Assembly: GCA_023399595.1 (NCBI GenBank)
Contig: JAEWOR010000033.1
Coordinates: 124,001 to 188,000, forward strand
Source of the DNA: Bacteroidota bacterium
Lineage (GTDB): Bacteria > Bacteroidota > Bacteroidia > Flavobacteriales > Weeksellaceae
DNA length: 64,000 nucleotides
Direction: 5' to 3'
The position numbers were made by a program, and so were the translations under genes. Each line of letters opens with the position of its first letter. Position 1 is the stretch's first letter. Under the pieces are notes generated by a model. That model was not told where the DNA came from, searched no databases, and saw only the letters and a program-made list of their open reading frames with translations. Below, piece by piece: positions 7,475 to 15,517 of the stretch.

Positions 7475-10303
7475 CTACATTTCCTTTTTCAGGTATTTAC
7501 CGGTTAAACTTTTTCTATTTTTTATAATTTCTTCGGGAGTTCCTTGCGCAACAATTGTTCCGCCGTGCTTTCCTCCTTCCGGACCAACATCTATAATATG
7601 ATCCGCTAATTTAATAACATCCATATTGTGCTCAATAATAATAAATGAATTTCCTAAATCCACCAATTTATTAATAGCATCCATTAAAACTTTTACATCT
7701 TCAAAATGCAAACCTGTTGTAGGTTCATCCAAAATATAAAGTGTGTTTCCTGTTTGACGTTTTGCTAATTCTGTAGCCAGCTTTATCCTTTGCGCTTCCC
7801 CCCCAGAAAGCGTTGTAGACTGCTGTCCTAAAGTAATATATCCTAAACCAACATCTTGAAGTGTTTTTACTTTTGCAAAAATTTTAGGAATAGGCTGGAA
7901 GAAATCCACAGCTTCATCAATCGTCATATCGAGAACATCCGAAATAGATTTTCCTTTGTAACGAACTTCCAGAGTTTCTCTATTGAAACGTTTTCCGTTG
8001 CAGGTTTCACAATGCACATACACATCTGGCAAGAAATTCATTTCAATCACTTTTAAACCTCCTCCTTGACAAGTTTCGCATCTTCCTCCTTTTACATTAA
8101 AAGAAAATCTACCTGGTTTATAGCCTCTAATTTTAGATTCGGGAAGTTCTGCAAAAAGATTTCTAATATCCGTAAACATTCCTGTATAAGTTGCTGGATT
8201 AGAACGCGGTGTTCTTCCAATAGGGGATTGATCTACATCTACAATTTTATCAATATGATCTAAACCTTCAATTTTTTTGTAAGGTAACGGCTCTTGCACC
8301 GCTCTGTAGAAATGTTTATTGAGAATTGGATATAAAGTTCCATTAATTAAAGATGATTTTCCACTACCAGAAATCCCCGTAACAACAACCAATTCGCCTA
8401 GAGGAACTTCTAAATTTACATTTTTAAGATTGTTTCCTGTAGCTCCCTTTAAACTTATTTTTTTACCATTTCCTTTTCTTCTTTCGGTTGGAATTTCAAT
8501 TTTTCTAATGCCATTTAAATAATCTGCAGTTATGGTTTGGGCTTTAATTAAATCTTTAGGATTTCCTTGCCACAGAATTTCACCTCCAAATTTCCCCGCT
8601 CTTGGTCCCACATCTAAAACTTCATCAGCTTCCAAAATCATGTCTTTATCGTGCTCTACAACAATTACAGAGTTTCCGATATCTCTAAGATTTTTTAAAG
8701 AATTGATCAGTCTTTCATTATCTCTTTGATGCAAACCAATACTCGGTTCATCTAAAATGTACAACACATTCACCAATTGAGAACCAATTTGCGTAGCCAA
8801 ACGAATTCTTTGAGATTCCCCACCAGAAAGCGTTCTAGAACTTCTGCTTAAACTCAAATAATCTAAACCAACATCCAATAAAAACTGCAAACGCGTTTCT
8901 ATTTCTTTGAGAATTTCTTCGGCTATAATTCTATTTTTCTCCGAAAATTTATCTTTTACATCTTTCAACCATCCTTTAAGATCTGATAAGCTTAAAGCAT
9001 TAACTTCCGCTATATTTTTACCATCAATTTTAAAACTTAAACTTGAAGGCTGCAATCTAGTTCCATGACATTCCGGGCAAACCTCTTCCGTAGTAAAATG
9101 ACGTTCCAACAAAGTAGCTTCATAGCTTTCTTTATCTTCAATCATTTCTTCAATAATACCAATTAAACCATCAAAATTAATCTTCAATTTTTTGGTAATT
9201 CCTGCGTATTTAAGATCTTTATTAAATTCTTTATGACAACCATGGTAGATATACCCTATTGCTTCTTGTGGAATATCTTCAATAGGAGTTGACAAACTTA
9301 AACCAAAAATCTCAAGGATATTTTTAATCTGAGACAACATCCATTTATTGGCTTTTATATCTTCCAAAGGCAACAATCCACCGTTGTTAATAGAAGATTT
9401 AGGATTCTCCACAAAATACTGAGGATTTACTTTTTTAATAGTTCCTAAACCCTTACAATTAGCACAACTTCCCTTGGGAGAGTTGAAAGAAAAAGTGTTA
9501 GGTTCTGGCATTGCCATTGAAAAACCCGTTTCTGCATCCATTAAATTTTTCGAGAAATATTCAATCTCATCCGAATTTAATTTCTGAATTCCCACAATTC
9601 CTTCGCCCATTTCCATTGCAGTGCGGAGGGATTTTTCCATTCTGGCTTCACTTGCAGTTTCGCCAATAATCCATCTGTCAATTACAATATCAATATCATG
9701 GGTTTTATACCTATCGAGTTTTAAATCGTACTCAATATCTTGTAATTCACCATCAATTCTCGCTTGTCCGTAGCCTTTTTTAGCCATTTGCACAAACAAT
9801 TCATGGTAATGTCCTTTTCTGGACCTAATTACAGGAGCCATCAGCATTACTTTCTCGCCAATGTAATTTTTCTTAATAGCTTCAAGAATTTGATCTTCCG
9901 TGTAATTCACTAATTTTTTACCCGTGGTTAATGAATAAGCATCAGAAGCTCTTGCAAACAACAATCTTAAAAAGTCATACAATTCCGTAACCGTACCAAC
10001 CGTAGAACGAGGATTTTTATTGGTGGTTTTTTGTTCAATAGCGATTACGGGAGAAAGACCTTCAATTTTATCAACATCTGGACGTTCCAAGCCCCCCAAA
10101 AACTGTCTTGCATAAGCAGAGAAAGTCTCAATATAACGTCTTTGTCCTTCTGCAAAAATGGTATCAAAAGCCAATGATGATTTCCCACTACCAGAAAGAC
10201 CAGTAATTACAACAAGCTCATTGCGGGGGATTTTTACATTGATATTTTTGAGATTATGTTCTCGAGCTCCATAAACCTCTATATATTCTTTATTTTCTAT
10301 CAT
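7475..10303 (-). CDS. uvrA: Excinuclease ABC subunit A
   Basis: Damage-recognition ATPase of nucleotide excision repair, acting as a dimer that loads UvrB. 942 residues, full length. It opens with YIEVYGAREHNLKNINVKIP and the first Walker A GLSGSGKSSLAFD. The second Walker A is GISGSGKSSL near residue 650. Zinc modules are visible as CANCKGLG, CPECHG and CETCQGGG...CETCNG. Both ABC signatures LSGGE (SRTLSGGESQRIRLA and STTLSGGEAQRIKLA) and both Walker B segments (YILDEPS, YILDEPT) are intact. It is divergent from the S1/P1 nuclease gene. Confidence 0.98.
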   Translation of the reverse strand: MIENKEYIEVYGAREHNLKNINVKIPRNELVVITGLSGSGKSSLAFDTIFAEGQRRYIETFSAYARQFLGGLERPDVDKIEGLSPVIAIEQKTTNKNPRSTVGTVTELYDFLRLLFARASDAYSLTTGKKLVNYTEDQILEAIKKNYIGEKVMLMAPVIRSRKGHYHELFVQMAKKGYGQARIDGELQDIEYDLKLDRYKTHDIDIVIDRWIIGETASEARMEKSLRTAMEMGEGIVGIQKLNSDEIEYFSKNLMDAETGFSMAMPEPNTFSFNSPKGSCANCKGLGTIKKVNPQYFVENPKSSINNGGLLPLEDIKANKWMLSQIKNILEIFGLSLSTPIEDIPQEAIGYIYHGCHKEFNKDLKYAGITKKLKINFDGLIGIIEEMIEDKESYEATLLERHFTTEEVCPECHGTRLQPSSLSFKIDGKNIAEVNALSLSDLKGWLKDVKDKFSEKNRIIAEEILKEIETRLQFLLDVGLDYLSLSRSSRTLSGGESQRIRLATQIGSQLVNVLYILDEPSIGLHQRDNERLINSLKNLRDIGNSVIVVEHDKDMILEADEVLDVGPRAGKFGGEILWQGNPKDLIKAQTITADYLNGIRKIEIPTERRKGNGKKISLKGATGNNLKNVNLEVPLGELVVVTGISGSGKSSLINGTLYPILNKHFYRAVQEPLPYKKIEGLDHIDKIVDVDQSPIGRTPRSNPATYTGMFTDIRNLFAELPESKIRGYKPGRFSFNVKGGRCETCQGGGLKVIEMNFLPDVYVHCETCNGKRFNRETLEVRYKGKSISDVLDMTIDEAVDFFQPIPKIFAKVKTLQDVGLGYITLGQQSTTLSGGEAQRIKLATELAKRQTGNTLYILDEPTTGLHFEDVKVLMDAINKLVDLGNSFIIIEHNMDVIKLADHIIDVGPEGGKHGGTIVAQGTPEEIIKNRKSLTGKYLKKEM

Positions 10304-10323
10304 ATTTTAAGCCTCAGTCTATT

Positions 10324-10340
10324 AGAATGTTGTACATTCT
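10324..10340. promoter_or_regulatory. Short dyad in the uvrA leader
   Basis: AGAATGT-TGT-ACATTCT, 7-base perfect arms around three bases. It lies between the predicted uvrA -7 box and the uvrA start codon, a position suited to an operator. No LexA consensus for this group is known to me, so a role in damage control is only a suggestion. Confidence 0.3.
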
Positions 10341-10349
10341 TGAAGTTGG

Positions 10350-10357
10350 CAAAATTA
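10350..10357 (-). promoter_or_regulatory. Probable -7 box for uvrA
   Basis: Minus strand reads TAATTTTG, matching TAnnTTTG, 46 bases upstream of the uvrA start codon. Confidence 0.5.
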
Positions 10358-10424
10358 CGGATTTTTAAGAGATTTTTGAACATAAAATCCTAAATAAAAT
10401 ACAATATAAGTGAAGACTAAAGGC

Positions 10425-10432
10425 TATCTTTG
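10425..10432 (+). promoter_or_regulatory. Probable -7 box for the S1/P1 nuclease gene
   Basis: TATCTTTG, a perfect TAnnTTTG, ends 24 bases before the ATG at 10457. This also argues against a TTG start at 10430, which would lie inside the promoter. Confidence 0.6.
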
Positions 10433-10456
10433 CAGTCGAAAAATAATTTAAGATTC

Positions 10457-11254
10457 ATGAAAACATTTTTTTCAAAATTAGTATTGTTGGCTGGACTTTC
10501 AGTATCTATTTATTCATACGCTTGGGGATTAACAGGGCACAGAATTATTGCAGAAATTGCAGAAAACCATCTTTCTAAAAAAGCAAAAAAAGAATTGAAG
10601 AAAATAATGGGTAAGGAAAAGCTTGCTTATTGGGCAAATTGGGGAGATTTTGTAAAATCAGATACCACAGGAGTTTGGAAAGAAGCTTCCACTTGGCATT
10701 ATGTAAATATTGCACCTCAATCTGATTTTATAGCATTTGAGAAAAATTTAAAAGCTCAAGCTGGACCCACACTTTATACACAAATAAAAACGCTTTCATC
10801 TCAAATTAAAGACAAAAAAACGTCTGAAAAAGACAGAAAAATAGCTCTAGTATTTCTTATTCATTTAATGGGAGATATGGCTCAACCTATGCATACAGGA
10901 AGAGCAGAAGATTTGGGTGGCAATAAAATAGATCTTACTTATTTCGGGGGAAAAACCAACTTACACTCTCTTTGGGATGGAAAATTAATTGATTCTCAAA
11001 AATACAGTTATAGTGAATATGCTAAGCTTCTTGATATTAAAACCAAAGAAGAAATTAACCAAATTCAATCTGGAAGTTTAGAAAACTGGCTTTACGATTC
11101 TCATCAAATCGCCAATAAAATTTACTCTCAAACCCCTGCAGATTCTAGATTGTCTTACGACTATGAATATAAATTCAAAGACACTATGGAAAGACAACTT
11201 TTATACGGAGGTTTAAGATTGGCTAAATTGTTAAATGAGGTTTTGTCTTCTTAA
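10457..11254 (+). CDS. Secreted S1/P1-family nuclease
   Basis: Zinc-dependent, single-strand-preferring nuclease (class I nuclease, EC 3.1.30.1 type) exported to the periplasm or outside. The ATG at 10457 gives a signal peptide (MKTFFSKLVLLAGLSVSIYSYA) followed at once by WGLTGHRIIAEIAE. In this family the first mature residue, Trp, and the His of GHR bind the zinc cluster. Further ligands are visible in ASTWHYVN, the HLMGDMAQPMHTG motif and NLHSLWDGKLID. 265 residues, a typical length. It stands alone under its own promoter and abuts a convergent small membrane-protein gene with no gap. Confidence 0.93.
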   Translation: MKTFFSKLVLLAGLSVSIYSYAWGLTGHRIIAEIAENHLSKKAKKELKKIMGKEKLAYWANWGDFVKSDTTGVWKEASTWHYVNIAPQSDFIAFEKNLKAQAGPTLYTQIKTLSSQIKDKKTSEKDRKIALVFLIHLMGDMAQPMHTGRAEDLGGNKIDLTYFGGKTNLHSLWDGKLIDSQKYSYSEYAKLLDIKTKEEINQIQSGSLENWLYDSHQIANKIYSQTPADSRLSYDYEYKFKDTMERQLLYGGLRLAKLLNEVLSS

Positions 11255-11410
11255 TTATTTCTGTTTAATTGGATCTATAGACCCAGTGTCCATTCCGCTA
11301 AAAATACCTGGAAAAACCATGGTAAGAATAAAATAAACAACAATCATTAAAATGATTAACGCGAATGCCATTACCACCCAAGATGGTGCTTTGTTTTTTT
11401 TGGATTCCAT
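11255..11410 (-). CDS. 51-residue single-span membrane protein
   Basis: Short open frame read directly from the minus strand: ATG at 11410, TAA at 11257-11255. It begins MESKKNKAPSWVVMAFALII and then continues hydrophobic, giving one membrane helix at about residues 11-36 with a basic N terminus (positive-inside). A short tail ends GSIDPIKQK. The stop codon touches the stop of the convergent nuclease gene with no base between. Codon use resembles the neighbours. No function can be assigned. It faces away from pruA, sharing the upstream region 11411-11532. Confidence 0.6.
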   Translation of the reverse strand: MESKKNKAPSWVVMAFALIILMIVVYFILTMVFPGIFSGMDTGSIDPIKQK

Positions 11411-11462
11411 ACTATTATTTTTTTGATGTTATGCTGTAGTTACAACAAATCTGAAGCCGAAC

Positions 11463-11497
11463 TTGGTTTTTTCTTCCGTATTAAAGTTGTAAATTTG
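11463..11497 (+). promoter_or_regulatory. Promoter for pruA
   Basis: TTG at 11463-11465, 24 bases, then TAAATTTG at 11490-11497, matching the Bacteroidota TTG/TAnnTTTG arrangement. The pruA ATG is 35 bases further on. Confidence 0.55.
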
Positions 11498-11532
11498 TAT
11501 AATTCTTAATAAAAACAATAAAAAACATCTAT

Positions 11533-13158
11533 ATGTCAAAAGCATTTTCTCAAGTTCCTTACGCTGTAAACGAACCTGTTAAAAGTTACGAACCTGGCTC
11601 TGCAGAGGTTAAAAGTTTAATTTCCACTTATAAAAATATGTGGAATGAAAAACTAGAAATTCCAATGGTTATTAATGGTAAAGAAGTTACCACAAAAAAC
11701 AAAGTACAATTACAATCTCCACAAGATCACAAACATGATTTTGGTTTCTATTACGCAGGTAACATGAAACATGTGGACGAAGCTATTGAATCTGCACTTG
11801 CAGCTAAAGACAAATGGAATGCTTTAGGTTGGGAACAAAGAGCTTCTATCTTCTTAAAAGCAGCTGATTTATTGGCTGGTCCTTATAGAGATAGAATTAA
11901 TGCTGCTACAATGATTGGTCAGTCTAAAAACGTTCATCAAGCTGAAATTGATGCTGCATGTGAATTCATTGATTTTTTAAGATTCAATGTAGAATTTATG
12001 ACTGAAATTTATTCTGAACAGCCTATTTCTAGTGAAGGAATTTGGAACAGAGTAGATTACAGACCACTTGAAGGATTCTGTTTTGCAGTAACTCCATTTA
12101 ACTTTACAGCTATTTCTGGTAACTTACCATCTTGTATGGCTTTAATGGGAAATGTTGTAGTTTGGAAACCGTCCGACAAGCAAATTTATTCTGCTCATGT
12201 AATTATGGAAGTTTTCAAAGAAGCTGGACTTCCTGATGGTGTTATCAATATGATTTTTACTGACGGTAAAGAAACTGCAGAAAAAGTATTGGCGCATCCA
12301 GATTTTGCAGGACTTCATTTTACAGGATCTACAAAAGTTTTCCAAGGAATGTGGAAAATGATTGGTGATAATATTCACAAATACAAAACTTACCCAAGAA
12401 TTGTTGGTGAGACTGGAGGTAAAGATTTTGTAATGGTTCACCCAAGTGCAAATGCTGAAGGTGTGGCTACAGCTTTGGTAAGAGGAGCTTTTGAATATCA
12501 AGGTCAGAAATGTTCTGCGGCTTCTAGAGCTTATGTTCCGAAATCTCTATGGAAAGAAGTAAAAAAAATAATGGAAGTTCAATTGAAAACTGTAAAAATA
12601 GGTTCTCCTGAAGATCCATCAAATTTTGTAAATGCAGTTATTGATAAAAATTCTTTCGAGAAATCTAAAGGTTATATTGCAAGAGCAGAAAAATCTAAAG
12701 ACGCAAAAGTAATTATTGGTGGAAAATGCGATGATAAAAAAGGATGGTTTGTAAGTCCAACAGTTATCGAAACTACCAATCCACAATACGAAAGTATGGT
12801 TGAAGAAATCTTTGGACCAGTTTTAACGGTATATGTTTACGAAGATAAAAACTGGGAAAAAACTTTAAAATTAGTAGATTCTTCTTCACCATATTCATTA
12901 ACAGGATCTATTTTCGCTCAAGACCGTTATGCAATTGATGAAGCTTTTAAAGCTTTAGAAAACGCTTCTGGAAACTTCTACATTAATGACAAACCAACTG
13001 GTGCCGTAGTTGGACAACAACCTTTTGGTGGAGCTAGAGCTTCTGGAACTAATGACAAAGCTGGTTCTAAAATGAATTTAATGAGATGGGTTTCTGTAAG
13101 AAGTATTAAAGAAACTTTTGTTACTCCCAAAGATTACAAATACCCTTATTTAGGATAA
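11533..13158 (+). CDS. pruA: 1-pyrroline-5-carboxylate dehydrogenase
   Basis: NAD-dependent aldehyde dehydrogenase that oxidises pyrroline-5-carboxylate (glutamate semialdehyde) to glutamate, the second step of proline catabolism. 541 residues, normal for the single-domain bacterial and mitochondrial-type enzyme. The cofactor segment is FCFAVTPFNFTAISGNLP, then VVWKPSD. The general-base glutamate is in RIVGETGGKDFV, and the catalytic cysteine is in FEYQGQKCSAASRAYVP. It has no proline dehydrogenase domain fused, and no putA-like gene is nearby. It has its own promoter and a strong terminator, so it is monocistronic. Confidence 0.96.
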   Translation: MSKAFSQVPYAVNEPVKSYEPGSAEVKSLISTYKNMWNEKLEIPMVINGKEVTTKNKVQLQSPQDHKHDFGFYYAGNMKHVDEAIESALAAKDKWNALGWEQRASIFLKAADLLAGPYRDRINAATMIGQSKNVHQAEIDAACEFIDFLRFNVEFMTEIYSEQPISSEGIWNRVDYRPLEGFCFAVTPFNFTAISGNLPSCMALMGNVVVWKPSDKQIYSAHVIMEVFKEAGLPDGVINMIFTDGKETAEKVLAHPDFAGLHFTGSTKVFQGMWKMIGDNIHKYKTYPRIVGETGGKDFVMVHPSANAEGVATALVRGAFEYQGQKCSAASRAYVPKSLWKEVKKIMEVQLKTVKIGSPEDPSNFVNAVIDKNSFEKSKGYIARAEKSKDAKVIIGGKCDDKKGWFVSPTVIETTNPQYESMVEEIFGPVLTVYVYEDKNWEKTLKLVDSSSPYSLTGSIFAQDRYAIDEAFKALENASGNFYINDKPTGAVVGQQPFGGARASGTNDKAGSKMNLMRWVSVRSIKETFVTPKDYKYPYLG

Positions 13159-13177
13159 TTTCAAATCTTAAATCATA

Positions 13178-13209
13178 AAAAAACCTGAATTTTTCAATTC
13201 AGGTTTTTT
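13178..13209. terminator. Bidirectional intrinsic terminator
   Basis: Perfect stem AAAAAACCTGAATT/AATTCAGGTTTTTT with a 4-base loop, between convergent pruA and the T9SS gene. Confidence 0.9.
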
Positions 13210-13222
13210 TTGTTTGAAAAAA

Positions 13223-14020
13223 TTATTCTTTAATAATTTTTTGAGAAGATACCTTATTCTTTTTAGCATCTAAAAGTTCAATAAAATAGTTTCCTTTCGG
13301 CAATTGAGAGAAATCAATCTTATTATTATGAACCTCCCCTGTTTGAATCATTTGTCCAGCAAAAGTCAAAATTTTATATGAAGCAACTTTTGCATTATCG
13401 CTTATAAAAAGATTTTCTTTAACAGGATTAGGATATAATTTTAATTTTGACAACTGCACTTCCTGAGTATATAAAGCACCTTTATCACCAGCTAAAATCT
13501 GCGTATTAGGAGTTGAATTATAAGCATAATCCTTATAAGTAACAGTTCCTGCTGCATCAATTGAAATTCTTATCCACCCATAATAAACATTTGCACCAAG
13601 ATTTGTCAAATTAAATCTCACCGCTAAATATTTATCTGTATTTACAGGCAAAGTGGCATTACCTTGCCCCCACCCATCAAGAGAAGCATCACCCATTCCA
13701 TCCCAATTATTAGTGGCATTAATAGGAAAATTAAAATTCACACCAGCTGGAACATCCCAATGGATAGCATCTAAAGCGTGAATATTATTTGCTTGACCGT
13801 AATTGTAATAATCTATCGAAACACCAGCGTACCCTACATTAAATTCTGGATTTCCATCAGAATTAAAATCAATAAAAGTTGGAGTTGCATCTGGAATATC
13901 TACATACACAATTTGAGAATGCAGAGCTGTTGTTGAAGCCAATAATCCTGCCAGCAGCAGTTTTTTGGTCAAGTTCTTTTTTGAAAATTTGAAATTTGAA
14001 AAAAATAGATTTTGTTTCAT
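13223..14020 (-). CDS. Secreted protein with C-terminal T9SS sorting domain
   Basis: 265 residues. The extended basic N terminus followed by a hydrophobic stretch (KKLLLAGLLASTTALHSQ) reads as a signal peptide cleaved near residue 36. The last 70 or so residues are a type A T9SS sorting domain: LKLYPNPVKENLFIS, then YKILTFAGQMIQTG, then LPKGNYFIELLD and a final KIIKE. The middle is a Gly/Asn/Asp-rich beta protein (DFNSDGNPEFNVGYAG) of no recognised enzyme family. It should cross the outer membrane by the type IX system and be released or anchored outside. Monocistronic. Confidence 0.85.
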   Translation of the reverse strand: MKQNLFFSNFKFSKKNLTKKLLLAGLLASTTALHSQIVYVDIPDATPTFIDFNSDGNPEFNVGYAGVSIDYYNYGQANNIHALDAIHWDVPAGVNFNFPINATNNWDGMGDASLDGWGQGNATLPVNTDKYLAVRFNLTNLGANVYYGWIRISIDAAGTVTYKDYAYNSTPNTQILAGDKGALYTQEVQLSKLKLYPNPVKENLFISDNAKVASYKILTFAGQMIQTGEVHNNKIDFSQLPKGNYFIELLDAKKNKVSSQKIIKE

Positions 14021-14053
14021 AAATTATTGAATTTAAAATGTTAATTATCGCCA

Positions 14054-14084
14054 CAAATATATTATTTCAACACATAAATATCAA
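14054..14084 (-). promoter_or_regulatory. Promoter for the T9SS protein gene at 13223
   Basis: Minus strand has TTG at 14084-14082, 20 bases, then TATATTTG at 14061-14054, a full match to the Bacteroidota promoter pattern. Confidence 0.6.
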
Positions 14085-14184
14085 ACGATATGCATTTATT
14101 ATTAAGAAATTGATAAAATAAAACACTAACTATCAGAAAATCAGAAATCAAAATATCATATTTTTTTACTAAAAATGATAAATA

Positions 14185-14214
14185 AAAAAGCTCTCAAAAA
14201 TTTGAGAGCTTTTA
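14185..14214 (-). terminator. Intrinsic terminator after ppa
   Basis: Stem AAAAGCTCTCAAA/TTTGAGAGCTTTT below the ppa stop. Confidence 0.85.
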
Positions 14215-14234
14215 GTATTAAAACAGAAAGTAAA

Positions 14235-14846
14235 TTAACCTCCGTATTTATTGTTATAGTCGTTTTGAGAAGCTTTAATAACTTCTTTTGCGTGTTCTGC
14301 ACCGTAAACTTCCTCAATTCTACATTTTGCAGGTTGGTCTGGAAGATTTTTGTATGTTACGAAATAATGCATTAATCTATTGATTTCTGCTTCTGGAATT
14401 TCTGACACATCTCTGAAGTGACCAAAAACTTGATCTCCTACCAATACAGAAATAATTTTGTCGTCAGCTTCTCCACCATCAATCATTTTAAAACCACCAA
14501 TTGGAACTGCATCTAAAAGCATTCCTCCTGAATGGAAAGTATGAGAACTCAACACCAAAATATCCAAAGGATCATGATCTCCTTCTGTAACATCTGTAGC
14601 ACCTCTTTCAACCGCTAATTTCATTACTTCTTCCTCACAATATGTTCTTGGAACAAAACCATATAATGCTGGAATAATGTTAGAAAACTTCTGTGGTCTA
14701 TCCACTTTTAAGTATCCACTTTCTTTATCTACTTCATATTTAATAGTATCTGTAGGAACAATTTCTACAAAAACGTTTACCACTTCTGGCGCATTTTCAC
14801 CTGCTGAAATCCCATGCCATGGATGTGCTTTAAAATTTGGAATCAT
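14235..14846 (-). CDS. ppa: Inorganic pyrophosphatase (family I)
   Basis: Soluble Mg2+-dependent enzyme that hydrolyses pyrophosphate to phosphate. 203 residues. Family I active-site features visible are EIVPTDTIKYEVDKESG, the FVPRTYCEEE stretch, and the metal-binding signature GDHDPLDILVLSS, followed by GGFKMIDGGEADDKII. The last part, NRLMHYFVTYKNLPD, is the usual C-terminal helix region. It follows a small membrane-anchored protein gene by 23 bases and is probably co-transcribed with it. Confidence 0.95.
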   Translation of the reverse strand: MIPNFKAHPWHGISAGENAPEVVNVFVEIVPTDTIKYEVDKESGYLKVDRPQKFSNIIPALYGFVPRTYCEEEVMKLAVERGATDVTEGDHDPLDILVLSSHTFHSGGMLLDAVPIGGFKMIDGGEADDKIISVLVGDQVFGHFRDVSEIPEAEINRLMHYFVTYKNLPDQPAKCRIEEVYGAEHAKEVIKASQNDYNNKYGG

Positions 14847-14869
14847 ATTTAATATTATTTTTTTATTGT

Positions 14870-15382
14870 TTATGCTACAAGCAAAATCTCTCTTCTTAAG
14901 TTTTCCATAGAAGCCAAAATATAATCGTCTCCGTTCATATAATTCATTAAGAAAACAGTTTTAAAGTCTTGCAGATTGGCATTATCACCAATTTCATTAT
15001 ACGTTTTATGAAGTAAATCTAGAATTCCCATTTTAGAATCTACCACATTTTGCCATGCATTTTTAGACATGTACAATTGTTGAGAAGCATTATAATCAAA
15101 CTCTTCATTAACCGCTTTCTCTGTAAGAAATACAAATTCATGAATCTGTAAATCTTTATCGAATCTTGAGATTAATTGTGAAGGTTTTATTCTCTCCAAA
15201 AACAAAGTCATTCTTTCATAAGCTTGAGCTTTATTTTCGGAATTTGATTTTACCGTGAGTAATTTTATCTCCTGATTTTTTAAATTAATATAAGAATGAA
15301 CAAATTGTCTTAACAAAACCAAAAATGGTATCGCTATAATAAGAGCAAATGCATAAGGTAAGTATTCAGAAAAACTGCCCAT
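14870..15382 (-). CDS. Membrane-anchored protein of unknown function
   Basis: 170 residues with one N-terminal membrane helix (YAFALIIAIPFLVLLRQFVHSY, broken here at about residues 10-31) and a helical cytoplasmic part. The soluble part has recurring phrases known from uncharacterised Flavobacteriia proteins, ERMTLFLERIKPSQLI and FVFLTEKAVNEEFDYNASQQ. No catalytic motif. Its position ahead of ppa in one probable transcript is the only clue to a role. Confidence 0.6.
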   Translation of the reverse strand: MGSFSEYLPYAFALIIAIPFLVLLRQFVHSYINLKNQEIKLLTVKSNSENKAQAYERMTLFLERIKPSQLISRFDKDLQIHEFVFLTEKAVNEEFDYNASQQLYMSKNAWQNVVDSKMGILDLLHKTYNEIGDNANLQDFKTVFLMNYMNGDDYILASMENLRREILLVA

Positions 15383-15399
15383 TGATAAATTTAAGACTG

Positions 15400-15407
15400 C
15401 AAAATTA
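15400..15407 (-). promoter_or_regulatory. Probable -7 box for the 14870-15382/ppa unit
   Basis: Minus strand TAATTTTG, 18 bases upstream of the start codon at 15382. No upstream TTG seen. Confidence 0.4.
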
Positions 15408-15470
15408 CTAATATTTTATGAAAAACAGAGAAAAATAAAGAGATAGAACATTTAGATTTATAAATAAAAA

Positions 15471-15498
15471 AAGCTGTCTCCAAAAAAGGAAACAGCTT
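15471..15498 (-). terminator. Intrinsic terminator after the M36 peptidase gene
   Basis: Stem AAGCTGT/ACAGCTT, with internal CTCC/GGAA pairing, followed on the minus strand by a T-run. Confidence 0.75.
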
Positions 15499-15517
15499 AA
15501 AAATTATTGGTATATAA

